Source of the DNA: Sepiola atlantica
Taxonomy: Eukaryota; Mollusca; Cephalopoda; Sepiida; Sepiolidae
Length of the DNA: 64,000 bases
NCBI GenBank assembly: GCA_963556195.1
Contig: OY744529.1
Location: 60,954,080-61,018,079 of the forward strand
Direction: 5' to 3'
In this document: positions 50,012 to 61,072 of the stretch, one piece after another
How the letters are laid out: every line of letters begins with the position of its first letter
Numbering within the stretch: position 1 is the stretch's first letter
Notes under the pieces: model-generated
Seen by the model: the letters and a program-made list of their open reading frames with translations, nothing else
Databases searched by the model: none
What the model was told of the DNA's origin: nothing
Made by a program: the position numbers and the translations under genes

Positions 50012-50531
50012 CAGGGTGTTGCAGCAAAATCTGACACTTGACAAAAAGTAAACAAAGGGAGGGTGCTGAAGAGCGTGATGAAGCCCTGAATGAACAATCC
50101 AGCAAGACTCCGCTCTTGAAGACAAGGTCAAGACAACCCAGGTGTGGCGGCTCAACAATGTTCCTCACCACTGGTCGTCGGACTTGTTGTCGCCTTCCTC
50201 ACCAAACTGCAACCTCATTAACAATCTCTTCTGGGCGTGATTAAGGCCAATAACAACAAGCACGCCCACAACACAGTCAAATCTCTGAAGACTGTCATCG
50301 TAAAAGCGTTCGCCGTTATACACAAGGACATGGTCGCCAAAGCGTGTGACTAATTTCGCGCCCGCCTCGAGATGGTTGTCTCCGCCGGCGACGGTTACAT
50401 TGAAAAATAATGTAGTATGCAACTCTAATAGTTGCTAAATAAACTGTCGGGTCTTTACATAAACAGCTGTTGTTTTTATTGTCGATTTTGTTTTCTTTTT
50501 GTTAAGTGTCGTATTTTGCTGCAACATCCAA
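50012..50531 (+). mobile_element. Internally deleted mariner element (520 bp)
   Basis: Imperfect terminal inverted repeats of about 42 bases (GGTGTTGCAGCAAAATCTGA on the left, GGATGTTGCAGCAAAATACG in the reverse complement of the right) are flanked on both sides by TA (50010-50011 and 50532-50533), the mariner target duplication. Inside, about 50190-50410 encodes the C-terminal part of a mariner transposase on the plus strand: NCNLINNLFW, then in the next frame NNNKHAHNTVKSLKTVIVKA and AKACD, a stop, FRARLEMVVSAGDGYIEK and the final stop. The N-terminus and catalytic core are missing, so it could only be moved by another element's enzyme. Confidence 0.8.
50190..50410 (+). pseudogene. Mariner transposase C-terminal remnant
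   Basis: Lies inside the element above and contains the last block of the DDE domain and the tail. One frameshift (near 50240) and one in-frame stop (near 50348) interrupt it. Confidence 0.7.
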
Positions 50532-50533
50532 TA

Positions 50534-50713
50534 TATACTAGCGGAAGCGTACGTTCACGCCGGGTTAAGTAACAAGAATATCTCTTTACCGAAGGATATT
50601 TCAACAATTTTAATTAACAAATATATTTCCAAAGAAGTAATTTCTTTCAAATTACAAATACAACTACTAAGTTAAGCCGTTATTTACATTATACCTATCT
50701 ATTTCTCCCCTCT

Positions 50714-50749
<36 letters not shown>

Positions 50750-51303
50750 GGAAGTTTCTCAACCATTAAAACTATATAAAAAAAATTAAAAAAAAAAAAA
50801 AAAAACTTATAGTCTCAAGTCTTCCAGTGGAAAATCACTCATGTAAGTCAATTTATTTTTTACAGTTATTATATTAGTTAGTTTCTAACACTATTTTAAG
50901 GGATCATCAGTTGTTTACCATGAAAAACTGTTTCGGGAATTTGAAAACAAGACAGTATTTAATTTCATGGCTTCCCAGCAGAGTTGATCAGACCCCACTT
51001 CCCTTAAAAGACAAAAACATAAACGTTCCTTATATTAAATCTACGTTTTGTTCCATATAAATGTTTTGCTAACTTATATTAGTTATATATATAGATTTAG
51101 ATTTTTCACTTATAAAATAGATCATTCAGTGAAGACCGGGGTTGTTCCAATAAAAACAAGCTCGATGATACTCGATTACAGAGTACAGAGCATTTATATG
51201 TGATTTTATGAAGGCTTACCAAAGCATTCCTTTCAGGACACCAATGATCACCATTAAAGATATTTTTTTCTTACAAATATTATTTATTCAAATTAAATTA
51301 AAT

Positions 51304-51363
<60 letters not shown>

Positions 51364-51566
51364 CCACAGGATAGGAATCCAAAGAATTTCAACTGGGCTT
51401 ATGAAAAGTGCTCAATATCAAATAGAGCTTGTATGTATATGATTATTTTTATTCAGACAGACATGTACAAAATCTGCAACACTGGCATGTCGATGTTATC
51501 GATCTACAGCTGTTAAAATCTGAGATCTCATCAGGAAGAATTAGAATCTGATCCTTCCCTTAGATC

Positions 51567-51649
<83 letters not shown>

Positions 51650-52646
51650 TGAGAACAAACATTTTCTATTGTAAATATAAATATTATTTGCCTCTTCTTT
51701 TTCATGGCCGCTTCTCTTCTCACCCTCATTTATTTCTTCTTCAATCTCTCTTTTTCTATCTTTCCCTCATCGCGAAAATAAGCTGCGTTATTTCTCCCGC
51801 CAACTTTCTCCCTTGCTGTCACCCTATTTAACAATCTCTCTCGCTCTCTCGATCTACGCAGCTATTTCTCGTTCATCTTCTCTCTTTCTTCGCAAGAATG
51901 AATGGTATCTCGCGTAAATATACATATTCTTTCTCTCACCCTATCGACCCCTCCCTCTCTCTCACCCTATCTCTTTCTTTATTTCGCTCTTTCTCTCTTT
52001 CCCTACCTCTTTCACCCTATCTCTCTGTCTCTCATACATGTAAACATGTTTTGCAAAACATCCCGGATAATTAATACAGTAGACGATATGAAATCGTTTA
52101 TTTAATGAGTGCTATTTGAAAATGTCTGCTTTTCGGAGTTTTCTTTCTCCAGGCATCAAGACGTACGCTAGGTTTTCACACTGTTTCGTTAATGTCTGAA
52201 AAATAAGCTCTCTAGATATTTTGGATGGAGGATGCTTCGAATGATTTGGTTTTATCAAATCGGGCCACGTTTGGGTAATTCAAAAAATTCTCATTGAAAC
52301 TATAAATCTGCATTTTAAAAAGAAGATTATGCATTTGTGCACATCAATAGAAAACAATGTTCGCTAGTAGAAATAAAAAATCTGGAAATGCATAAAATGA
52401 TTTTTCTTCGATGAGAAAGTGACGACATGAAGTGATGAAGATTTCTTTTCGTATACCTTGTTCTGGGCTGGTTCTGTTTCCGCTGATCTTATATTGCTAA
52501 TCGCCTGGGAATATTGACGGTGCTGCTCAGGCATTTGGATAAACAGATGTAAGAAACGACGAATCAGATTTATGCACTTGTAAGTCTAGGAAAGGAAGAA
52601 TGTAATTATGTTCCTTCTCACAGGTAAACTGTAAAGCTGGGTGTAA
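50534..52646. other. Non-coding stretch with microsatellites
   Basis: (AT)n at about 50718-50745, 51306-51362 and 51567-51646; an A-run at about 50779-50805; a CT-rich tract at 51830-52040. No gag-like frame was found upstream of the BEL element. Confidence 0.6.
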
Positions 52647-53888
52647 TTGATTAAGTGTGTGGAGATAAAGAGTGAAATTATTCTGTTAACCGGACGAAGA
52701 ATCCCTTCTGTGTCCTCTTTACTTCGTGACACTGGAGAAGCAATCAAACGACTGTGTGTGAAGGAGGGCAGATCAACCCGTCCTACCTTCCCAAGGTTCT
52801 ATGGCTCTCAGTGTCCCCCCTCACGGAAACCAGGAGGTTCTACCCCTCGTAAAGATACATCCCTTCTTACCTCGACCGATGCCACAGGAAGTATTCCTCC
52901 TGTCATGCGTGTCTCCTTCTCTTGGGGAAACAAGACCATACTTGTTAACTGCCTGCTGGACACCGGAAGCGGGCGTACTTTTGTTTCGAAAGAAGCTCTA
53001 CGACCCCTGCATATTCCTGATTATGAGGGTCGAGAGTATGAGCTTTCACTCACCACATTCCGGGGACAACATAGGAAGTGCTATCGAGAGATTTCTCTGA
53101 AGACCGGTCTAGGAACAGGACAAATATTGCTACTCCCCATTCTAATGCATGAGAATTTGGATCTTTCATCACGCTTGGAACATCTAGATGACCTGTTGGA
53201 CAATTTCTGGGGAATGGGATATACACTAGCCGGAGACTTTTCGAGAAGCACCAATCGAATTAAGATTCAGGGTATTCTTGGACTGGATGTTATTCAATAT
53301 TTAAGACCCCTTCAAATTGTACCCTGCGCTCGGGGCCAGGCCTTTTCAGTGCCATTCGGGCTCATTCCCTTTGGAAGAGAGGATTCTTTCCTCCCCGAGG
53401 AGAACGCATCTCTTCAGGAAAATGTAGGCCTCTCTTTCTGCAAGGTATTGGATTCTACGGAGAATGTTGAATCGCCCCTTTTGTGCTTTGCATTGGAGTC
53501 TAAATCCACTTATACCGATCCATTAGGGGATTTCTTCCCAGACAGCCAGGTACAGAGAGGAGTGGAGCTCATGTTCAGCATGGAGTCGCTGGGGCTTCCC
53601 GAGGAGGAATCTCTTGCTGAAATCGATCAGGAGAAGGTGAAATATTTTCAGGAGAACATTATTTTAAAGGACGGCAAATATTATGTGGAACTACCTTGGC
53701 ACATTAATAAATTATCGCGTGTTCGTTCCAATCACGCGGTCTCTCTCCGCATTTTGGACCGGGTGGTTCAGAAATTAACAAAAGATGGTGTGTACGAAGA
53801 GTACCGGGAGGTATTTCGTCAACAAGAACTAGATGGCACCATTGAGGAGATCAAGGTACTTCCTCACCAATTCAAAGATTACGTGTGA
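52647..53888 (+). pseudogene. BEL/Pao aspartic protease and linker to RT
   Basis: Of 413 codons, residues 1-90 are a poorly conserved leader. NCLLDTGSGRTFVSKEAL (residues 101-118) carries the retroviral-type aspartic-protease triad DTG followed by SGRTF. Residues 200-245 (KIQGILGLDVIQYLRPLQIV) match the second protease block in which ILG.D is conserved in BEL elements. Residues 330-405 (DGKYYVELPWH, then HAVSLRILDRVVQKL) form the region that precedes the BEL reverse transcriptase. The stop at 53886-53888 falls between this and the RT, which continues in the same frame. Start chosen as the first ATG; the true polyprotein start would be in the missing gag. Confidence 0.8.
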
Positions 53889-53906
53889 ATTCCTCACCGA
53901 CCCATC

Positions 53907-54683
53907 ATGAAGACGGACCCAACTTCTACTACCAAGATTCGACCAGTCTTCAATTGTAGTTTAAAGGTTGGAAACTCTGTTTCGTTAAACGAAGCAGCCT
54001 ACCCCGGGATTAATCTGACCGGCGATATGCTGAATCTATTGCTTGCGTTAAGGTCTAACAAATATGCGCTGTTAGCAGATATTAGAAAGGCATTTCTGAT
54101 GATTCGTTTGAAACTGGATTCTGATAAGAACAGGTTTTGCTTCTTCCTTCGCGACGGAGATCGACTTCGTTGTTACAGGTATACGACGATCATTTTTGGT
54201 TTTGTGTCAAGTCCCTTCATCCTAGGCTGCATTTTAAAATTCCATGCAGCACGATTTCCCCCGGACCGTTGTCGATCTATGACGGAGGAGCGATTTTACG
54301 TGGACAACCTGGTAATGAGAGAAGCAGAACCAGTAATCATTACCGTATTGTACTCCACCTCTAGAGCTCGCCTGCAAGAGGGAGGTTTTGAATTGCAGGC
54401 CTGCAATTCCAATTGTGCCACCCTCAGAGAAAAAATGAGTCAGGACGGTACCCTCAGCACCCATGGAGGCAGTTGGGAGAGAGTATTAGGTTATCGCTAT
54501 GCTCCACTAACAGAAGAAATGAGTGTCAACCCGGTGAAATGCCAGCCGGATGCTTCGACCAAGCGAAGAATACTGGCTGAAGCTGCTAAAATCTTTGATA
54601 CTTTATCCCTTTGCCTTCCTGTGACCCTGCGGAGCCGAGTACTAATGGCTAAATTATGGAAGAGAGAACTGGGATGGGATTAA
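53907..54683 (+). pseudogene. BEL/Pao reverse transcriptase
   Basis: 258 codons in the same frame as the protease. STTKIRPVFNCS (residues 7-18) is the template-binding block; LLADIRKAFLMIRL (55-68) holds the first catalytic aspartate; FGFVSSPF (97-104) is motif B. RFYVDNLVM (129-137) is the catalytic box, with asparagine where the second aspartate of YxDD is usual. After that come a thumb region and RRILAEAAKIFDTL followed by SLCLPVTLRSRVLMAKLW, typical of BEL elements between RT and RNase H. It ends at a stop at 54681-54683. Confidence 0.85.
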
Positions 54684-54731
54684 CAGATTCCAGATGAATA
54701 TCAAATGCTATGAAGGAATCTTGCTCGGGAC

Positions 54732-55175
54732 TTGTCTGACCTGAGTGACTTGCAGTTTGACCGTTGTGCCTTCCAGGGAGGTCAAGAGGGAGAGTTATTC
54801 GTGTTTTGTGACGCCTCCGCTGAGGCGTATGGGTTTACAGCATACGTCTTGCAGCAAGATCGTTCCCGGTTGATTTTTGCTAAAGTCAAAGTGGCCCCCT
54901 CCAGGACGAAGTCGTTCCCAACATTGGAGCTAATGACCATATACTTGGCTCTAAAGTGTTTGTCCTCGGTGTTGGTAGGCTGCAAGGGTTTGATCCCCAC
55001 CAAGTTATATATAGCAACGGATGCACAGGTGGTCTTGTCATGGATTCTCTCACAATCTATGGCAAGTAAAAATATTTTTGCACAAAATCGGCTTTCATAT
55101 GAGGAATTAACTTGCTACTCTCCACGGACTTTAACCGGTGTTCCGTTACATTCATACATCTCAAACCCCAGCTGA
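54732..55175 (+). pseudogene. BEL/Pao RNase H
   Basis: 147 codons, still in frame with the RT. FVFCDASAEAYGFTAYV (23-39) holds the first aspartate; FPTLELMTIYLALK (62-75) the glutamate; YIATDAQVVLSWI (93-105) the second aspartate. This is the expected D-E-D spacing. The frame is lost near 55140, after which NPADLITRG-like sequence (TPADLITRGMSLRKF) continues in frame 1. Confidence 0.85.
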
Positions 55176-55707
55176 TCTCATTACCAGAGGAATGTCTTTG
55201 AGGAAGTTCAGGTCGGTTTTCAAATGTTGGTATTATGGTCCCTCTAAGTTGGGAGAAGGAGGCTCTGCTTGGCCGGTACAGGATATGCCATGTCTCAGCA
55301 AGCATTCCCAGCAAATGGCATCCGCTTGTGTGGGTGTTTCCATGGCCCTTGAGACAGATTGTACTCCCTGCATCAACTTCGGACGTTTCTCCCAATTCTC
55401 CCGCCTCCTCAGAGTGGTGACCTTGGTGTTCACGTTCATTAATAGGCTTAGGGGACGCCATGAGGATGCGGCAAGAAGGGTCAAGATATATGTGATGAAG
55501 AATTTACAGGCACAATCCTGCTTGGTGGAATTAGATTTCTTACAGGATCCCTCTGGAAAATCAGTTCCCCCATTGATCCATTCTCTGGACTTGTTTCTTG
55601 ACCAGGATGGCCTTATCCGTTCTCGAGGCCGAATAGACAGATCACCGCACCTCAGTTTCGGGGTAAAAAGAACCCATCTTGTTGAGCAAGGACCACCACA
55701 TCACTAA
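55138..55707 (+). pseudogene. BEL/Pao connector between RNase H and integrase
   Basis: The 189-codon frame begins with HTSQTPADLITRGMSLRKFR and later has a conserved CLVELDFLQDPSGKSVPPLI and IRSRGRIDRSPHLSF, the region upstream of the integrase zinc finger in BEL elements. It is frame-shifted from the RNase H before it and the integrase after it. Confidence 0.75.
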
Positions 55708-55990
55708 ACTTATCATTCTGGATTGTCATTACAGGAGCTCCCATTTAGGAGTGGGGTCTATTCTAGCGGAGGTCAAGCGTTGTGGTTTTTGGATTTCTCA
55801 AGGGAGACAGGCGGTCACTAAAGCCTTGGCATCTTGCCATTTATGTAGGAAATACAATTCAAGATCTGTTCTCCCCACTAATTCAGCTAGTCCTCCAGTG
55901 TCCCGGGTCGAGTTTGCAGAGCCTTCCAAAACACTGGAGTGGCTTTTACTGGACATTTTTGGATCAAGGGCGGGTCTACGGAAGAAAAGG
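55679..55990 (+). pseudogene. BEL/Pao integrase zinc-binding domain
   Basis: Third frame. H17 and H22 (CHYRSSHLG) with C53 and C56 (ASCHLCRKY) form the HHCC zinc finger. EWLLLDIFG soon after carries the first catalytic aspartate of the integrase core. The open frame continues to 56149, but the integrase similarity moves to frame 1 near 55960. Confidence 0.8.
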
Positions 55991-57123
55991 TGTACTTTTT
56001 ACTATTCACTTGCATGTCCATCAGAGCTATACATGTGGAGGTGGTGCCTGACATGGGAATGTCATCTTTCGTGCAAGCCTTGGTTAGGTTCACTAACCTT
56101 TACGGTGTGCCTCAAGCACTTTATTCAGATAATGCTAATACAATTGTAGGCAGCGGCAAGCTGTTTGCCCGACTCGCTCTGTTTCACGAATACCAAGAGA
56201 AATTTGCCACCTCCAATATCCAACTGCGCAGAATTCCCCTGTATTCTCCCTGGTATGGAGGTGTGTGGGAGAGATGCATTCAAACTGTCAAAACATGCCT
56301 GCACAAAACCATAGGCAGAGGACGAGTGGATTACTTCTCGTTGCTGACTATCATTTCGGACATCCAGAGGGCAGTCAATAATCGTCCTCTCACCTACTTT
56401 GAATTTGCAGACCGAGGACTGGAAGCCGTGACCCTTAGTATGTTTCTGGGACCCATGAAAACCCCTGGATTGATATTGAAGCTAGGAGCAGGTGACCTGA
56501 CAAATACAGCTCCTCCTGGTCGCAAAAAATTGGTCGAGGCTATGATACAGCGGAATGAATGGTTGGAAAATTTCCGGCATGTGTGGTATGAGGAATATCT
56601 TCTCTGTCTTAGGGAGAGGCCCCAAGGCCGATCACAGGAGCCCTTTACAAACCGATTATGGGTAAATGATGTTGTACTCATCAAGAGCCCCCTTAAACCA
56701 AGACCTTTTTGGCTCTTGCGGTCCATCTTGGAACTTTTAGGATCCGACAGGGATATCGTCAGGTCGGCTCGTATCAGGCAGAGTGATGGTGCAGTAGTGG
56801 TGCATTCTCTGAAAAATCTATTCCCATTGGAGCTTTCCCTTTCACCAGAAGAGGCTGAGGAGGCTGGACAAACCGCAGACTCCTCTTCCCCATCTAATAT
56901 TCCGAGCAACCCCATAAGAGAGGAGGCCACACTGTGGTTATGCCTGAAATGCAATTCCCCTCAAGGGGATGAGAACATGATCGCTTTTGATAGGTGCAAC
57001 GAATGGTTCCATTTTAGATGCGTGGGTGTGGAAAGGGCTCCGCCGGAGAGACAGAAATGGTACTGTCCTGAGTGCGCTCCTTGCAAACGCCGGCGGGGCA
57101 CTCACAGCTTACTTCCGGCTTAA
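55939..57123 (+). pseudogene. BEL/Pao integrase core, DUF5641-like region and C-terminal PHD-like finger
   Basis: 394 codons. Residues 20-115 are the integrase core: MSIRAIHVEVV, ALYSDNANTIVG with the second catalytic aspartate (D64), and SPWYGGVWERCIQTVK with the glutamate (E111). Residues 140-300 match the region C-terminal to BEL integrases (NRPLTYF, then RNEWLENFRHVWYEEYL and NDVVLIKS). Residues 335-379 add a PHD-type zinc finger: C335, C338, C353, H358, C361, C376 and C379 in C-x2-C...C-x4-H-x2-C...C-x2-C spacing, with NEWFHFRCVGV and KWYCPEC like ING-type histone readers. The fourth-expected ligand at position 350 is phenylalanine. It ends with a basic CKRRRG tail. Confidence 0.85.
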
Positions 57124-57813
57124 ATTAAGGTCCTGTGTACGACTTCAAACTACATCCTACCTCACATCACCTCTTTTTTCTTTTTCTTTTTTCTTTTCTC
57201 TTGTTCGGGAGTTTGTGAAAAAAGAGGTGACGATACTCACACGGACAGAAGGGGTGGACCGGAAGGTGAAACCTGATGACTTCGAACCTTTTATACGAGT
57301 AGAAAAGGCAGTCGATTGTTATAAAGCTTCCTCACTACTAGAGAGCCACAGTTAAGATTAGGAGTTGTTCTCAGCCACACCTCGGTTAACCTATTCCAAT
57401 ACTATCTCTTTATTTTGTTACCAAGCTTACAGCTACCGCCCCCCCCCAACGATTATCCGTTACAATTGTTAATTGACTCCCCGATTCCGGTGGGAAGTCG
57501 CGAATCGGCAGCATTTCGCAAGACTACAACCTTCACTAATTATGACTGAACTTCTACTATTCTACCCTTTCTATCAGTCGAAAGATTTTTCAGCTAACTT
57601 ATGTTAAACTGAACCTAAGAATAGTTCGTAAGGGTATATAATTATTATGTGTTTTTAGTAACCCATAAAACGGGATCTTTTAGACTCTATTTGTCGAATG
57701 TGATCATATATGATCACAGAAAAGCACCTTTCTTAACCAGTTTAAGTAGTCTTTTTTGAAAATGACTTTCAATAGAAAGGGTCTTATCATGCGTACTCAC
57801 AGGTCCTACTTTT
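57124..57813. other. Non-coding stretch after the BEL element
   Basis: Possibly the 3' untranslated region of the element. A C-run lies at 57438-57447. No LTR match upstream of 52647 was found. The 122-codon frame at 56987-57355 starts inside the integrase in another frame and is spurious. Confidence 0.45.
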
Positions 57814-58023
57814 TTATAATTTATCAACGTCATTCAAGATCACCATCATTTTTCCCATATAATCTGCATAATCTGTTGAACCATTATCTGGTTTGATAAT
57901 GATAAGGGACTGATTTGACCGAAGGGATTTGATGGCGAGAAAATGTTCATTTTGCCAATTAAATTTAGAAAAGTCAAGTAGAGTGCGTGCATAAGCGTAG
58001 GCGAAATGAAGTCTTGACTTCAA
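57814..58023 (-). pseudogene. PLE N-terminal fragment
   Basis: The minus-strand frame of 69 codons ends with AIKSLRSNQSLIIIKPDNGS followed by DYADYMGKMMVILNDVDKL. This is the PLE box that precedes the RT (compare VITKPDKGSGVVILDHQDF and NKMMPIL in the PLE at 16 kb). KPDNG replaces KPDKG. No RT follows it downstream. Confidence 0.65.
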
Positions 58024-58239
58024 CGCTGACGGCTGGTCGACTAAAGATTAAGACAACTTCGAGATTTGTGAGAATAAAACCTCAAATTCAAATACAGAAC
58101 GAATTTTTGCTTTTCATCTAACCGACTTGTTCAATTTTTCCATGAAACTATGAAGGTATTGAGTCGTAAAATATTTAAATATTTTTTCGTAGTAACATTT
58201 TTTATTATGGCAAGCGATAAGAACATGTCTGTATTTGTT

Positions 58240-58322
<83 letters not shown>

Positions 58323-58435
58323 AGGTATGTATGTATGTATGTATGTATGTATGTATATTTAGCCTGAAGATTCCACGGGGGATAAAACGCAGGAGCCTCT
58401 GTGTAGCTTAATTGCCATAAATATATTTTCATAGC

Positions 58436-58497
<62 letters not shown>
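58240..58497. repeat. (AT)n(GTAT)n, dispersed repeat, (AT)n
   Basis: AT at 58240-58318, GTAT/ATGT units to 58354, the short repeat with TTAGCCTGAAGATTCC and GCCATAAATATATTTTCATA at 58357-58436, then AT at 58438-58497. Same arrangement as 17148-17388. Confidence 0.8.
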
Positions 58498-58500
<3 letters not shown>

Positions 58501-59215
58501 GTTTTTATAAAAATATATATTGAAGTATACACTATTTATAATCTTCGAAATTGCTTCAAATTGCAAGCTCAATTAGATTGTGTTACAAGCTTACGACAAT
58601 ATATACTGTTTAGTTACATTCCAATTACCGAAGGAAAAATCAATCCATAACCATAACTTTTATTTCTTTATTTTTTTTATTTCTTTATTTCAACGAATAT
58701 ATGTATTTTCCTTAGTCTTTCAATTAAAATTGATATTTATTTTTTCATTTAAAATTTTTTTTACATTGCTTACGCGCGTTTCACAGCTTAATTAAGAAAC
58801 ATGTAGAGTATTTAGTTTAATATCGCTGATCATCAGAAAAATTGTTCATTTAATAGTAACAGAAAAAAACATATAATAGGAGAAAGTATATATATATGTA
58901 TATATGATATAATATCATATATATATATATATATACTTTTAAATCAACATGATAGCTAAGCAGATCAATTATGGCTGAAGAATACACATGAGAATTTTAT
59001 AATAAAAACTGAAAAAAACTAATTTTTCTTGCCTGGGTCTACTCTCCCAGCCTGTATATATACGGTACAATGTTGATCTGCAGTTCTTTAATATTATAAA
59101 TAAATATTACGCCCTTATCATCAAGCACTCTGTTGGGTTTTTAAAGAAAGAATTATATATATTTATAAATGTTTTTATATTTATTTATATATGTTTATAT
59201 ATTTATATTCATAAA

Positions 59216-59257
<42 letters not shown>

Positions 59258-59710
59258 CAGAAGTTCAAGACTAAGTGACAACATGTCGCTTAAAAAATGT
59301 TGTCTGTATCCTCCTCATGAAGATTCTTTAATGAATTAAAAATTTGAATTATAAATAAATGATATTTTATTTTTATCAAATCTGTATTTTATTGGTCTCT
59401 TTACCGTTTTAAAAATTACAAATGTAAATGCATTCAAACAGTGTAAATATTTTACTAATAACTTACACATGCGTACAAAGGCACACCACTTATATCGGAC
59501 ATTACATGCCAGACTTCAACAGAAGTTCAAGACTGAGTAGCAACATATCGCTTTTTTAAACAAAACTGTCCTTTATAACATTGAAATGGTATAAAATTAT
59601 ATAAGAAATATTGAATATATAATAGCTTTGGCCTTACACTATTGAGCTATTACAATTACTTTATGTTATAAAATTGATATTTGAATATATATAAAAAATT
59701 CTAAATATAA
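58498..59710. other. AT-rich non-coding stretch
   Basis: ATATATGTATATATGATATAATATCATATAT around 58893-58930 is a local palindrome, and an (AT)n tract lies at 59217-59254. AACAGAAGTTCAAGACT is duplicated at 59256 and 59518. No gene was recognised. Confidence 0.5.
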
Positions 59711-59721
59711 ATACACACACG

Positions 59722-59754
<33 letters not shown>
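59711..59754. repeat. (CA)n(TA)n microsatellite
   Basis: Dinucleotide run at the outer edge of the left arm of the large inverted repeat. Confidence 0.93.
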
Positions 59755-59775
59755 TTTTTTATTGTTGATGATGTT

Positions 59776-59856
59776 ATTCCATTAATTGCGACAAAACATA
59801 TTCTGTTTCGTTAACACTTGCAAATAGCGTCAACATCGTCAGGCTACAAATGGAAT
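59776..59856 (-). ncRNA. Hammerhead ribozyme candidate, left arm copy
   Basis: Identical in its 81 bases to the copy at 63225-63305, described there. It lies about 1.2 kb downstream of the PLE endonuclease on the same strand, at the 3' end of the element. Confidence 0.5.
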
Positions 59857-60490
59857 CAAATGGCATAGATCTTAGATTTACCTCAACAGGAAATTGAAGA
59901 TGCATTGGGTGGGGGAGGGGGGCAGAGATGGAGCTCTGCCTATGACGGGGGCATAGGACATGAGAAGGGAGGGGGAGACCCCAACAAGTCATGTTTCAAA
60001 AATTGCGTGGGAGGTTTTCTCGTGTATGGGCCATAGTGACCTCAATTCCAGCCGGGGCGACGGGGGGGGGGGCAGGGTGAGTTAAATTTAAAATGAGAAT
60101 AGAATTGAATTATAATTACAGTTATAACTGTCATTTTTGTTGTAATAGGTAATTATTATGTAGATAAAAATGTTTGATAATTTTAATTCATGGTATTAAT
60201 TGCTACTTCTGCATTCTATTTTTATTCTATTTTAATGTAGTTATTTATGGCTTGCTCATTATTTGTAGTGAATTTTGTTGTGATAATATTTTTTAATTGT
60301 GATTATATTATACTAAGATCAATACTAGTGGAATCATTTCATAAAAGAAGTTTAATGGTGTTACCATTTTTAGCATTAATAAAATCGATTACAATAACAG
60401 TAATGATAACAATGCTAATCATATCTACGATAGTCGCAGTGATAATAGCATTAATAAAAATAAAATAAAAATAAAACATAAAAATAACAA

Positions 60491-60494
60491 GATA

Positions 60495-60567
<73 letters not shown>
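60491..60567. repeat. (AAT)n microsatellite inside the left arm
   Basis: About 25 AAT units. The right-arm partner is a shorter ATT run at 62550-62578. Confidence 0.95.
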
Positions 60568-61072
60568 CACCATCATTACCATCCTGCTACTTGTGAAGTC
60601 TTTGGGCGAAATAAGTCTACAAGTGATGGTAGGTTTTTATAGTTTTACTACCAATGACAAGGACTAAGTACCAGTCAATAATTAAGTGTTCAATATAGTA
60701 ATCGAAGGGTTAAGTACTTGAGATTAGATTAGTCTAAGTGATATCAGTGTTAATAGCTATCCCAGTTATGGGTTTATGTGGGAGATGATTTTGGTAGAAT
60801 TGGTAGTATGACTGAGAGGCTATTGAGGCTGTGCATTATAGATAATACTTAGAGATTTGATGTTATTGATAGTTTAGTGGGGTGGTTATATATTTATAGA
60901 TTTATAGATTCATCGGGACTTGTTGGGGTGAGGTTGGGTGGTAAATTTGGGTGGGTAGGTAGGGGGTTTTAATGTGTTTTGAGGTAGTGTATAATGGGGG
61001 GGTTAATGTTATCATTCATTTTTGTAAAATAAAAAAAAATTTTTTTTAATTATGTGGGGAGTTGGTGTGGGG

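Larger units (their letters stand above)
52647..57123 (+). mobile_element. BEL/Pao-type LTR retrotransposon pol region, degenerate, no LTRs seen
   Basis: A 4.5-kb block in the order protease, RT, RNase H, integrase zinc finger, integrase core, DUF5641-like region and PHD-like finger, all on the plus strand. This is the BEL/Pao pol order. Frame analysis shows in-frame stops at 53886 and 54681 and frame changes near 55140, 55690 and 55960. No gag and no direct repeats flanking the block were found in the neighbouring few hundred bases, so the copy is 5' truncated and probably lost its LTRs. Base composition is more balanced than the AT-rich surroundings. As a relic it cannot move by itself. Confidence 0.85.

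Noticed and set aside
52100..52646. Search for a 5' LTR or gag upstream of the BEL element
   Set aside because: No direct repeat of the 57124-57810 sequence and no gag-like frame was seen.
54782..55003. Minus-strand frames under the BEL element (also 55057-55484 and 56394-56954)
   Set aside because: Shadows of the plus-strand retrotransposon frames.
60247..60468. 73-codon hydrophobic frame, repeated as a minus-strand frame at 62447-62824
   Set aside because: Present twice only because the inverted repeat duplicates it; it lies antisense to the PLE 3' region and is AT-rich low complexity.
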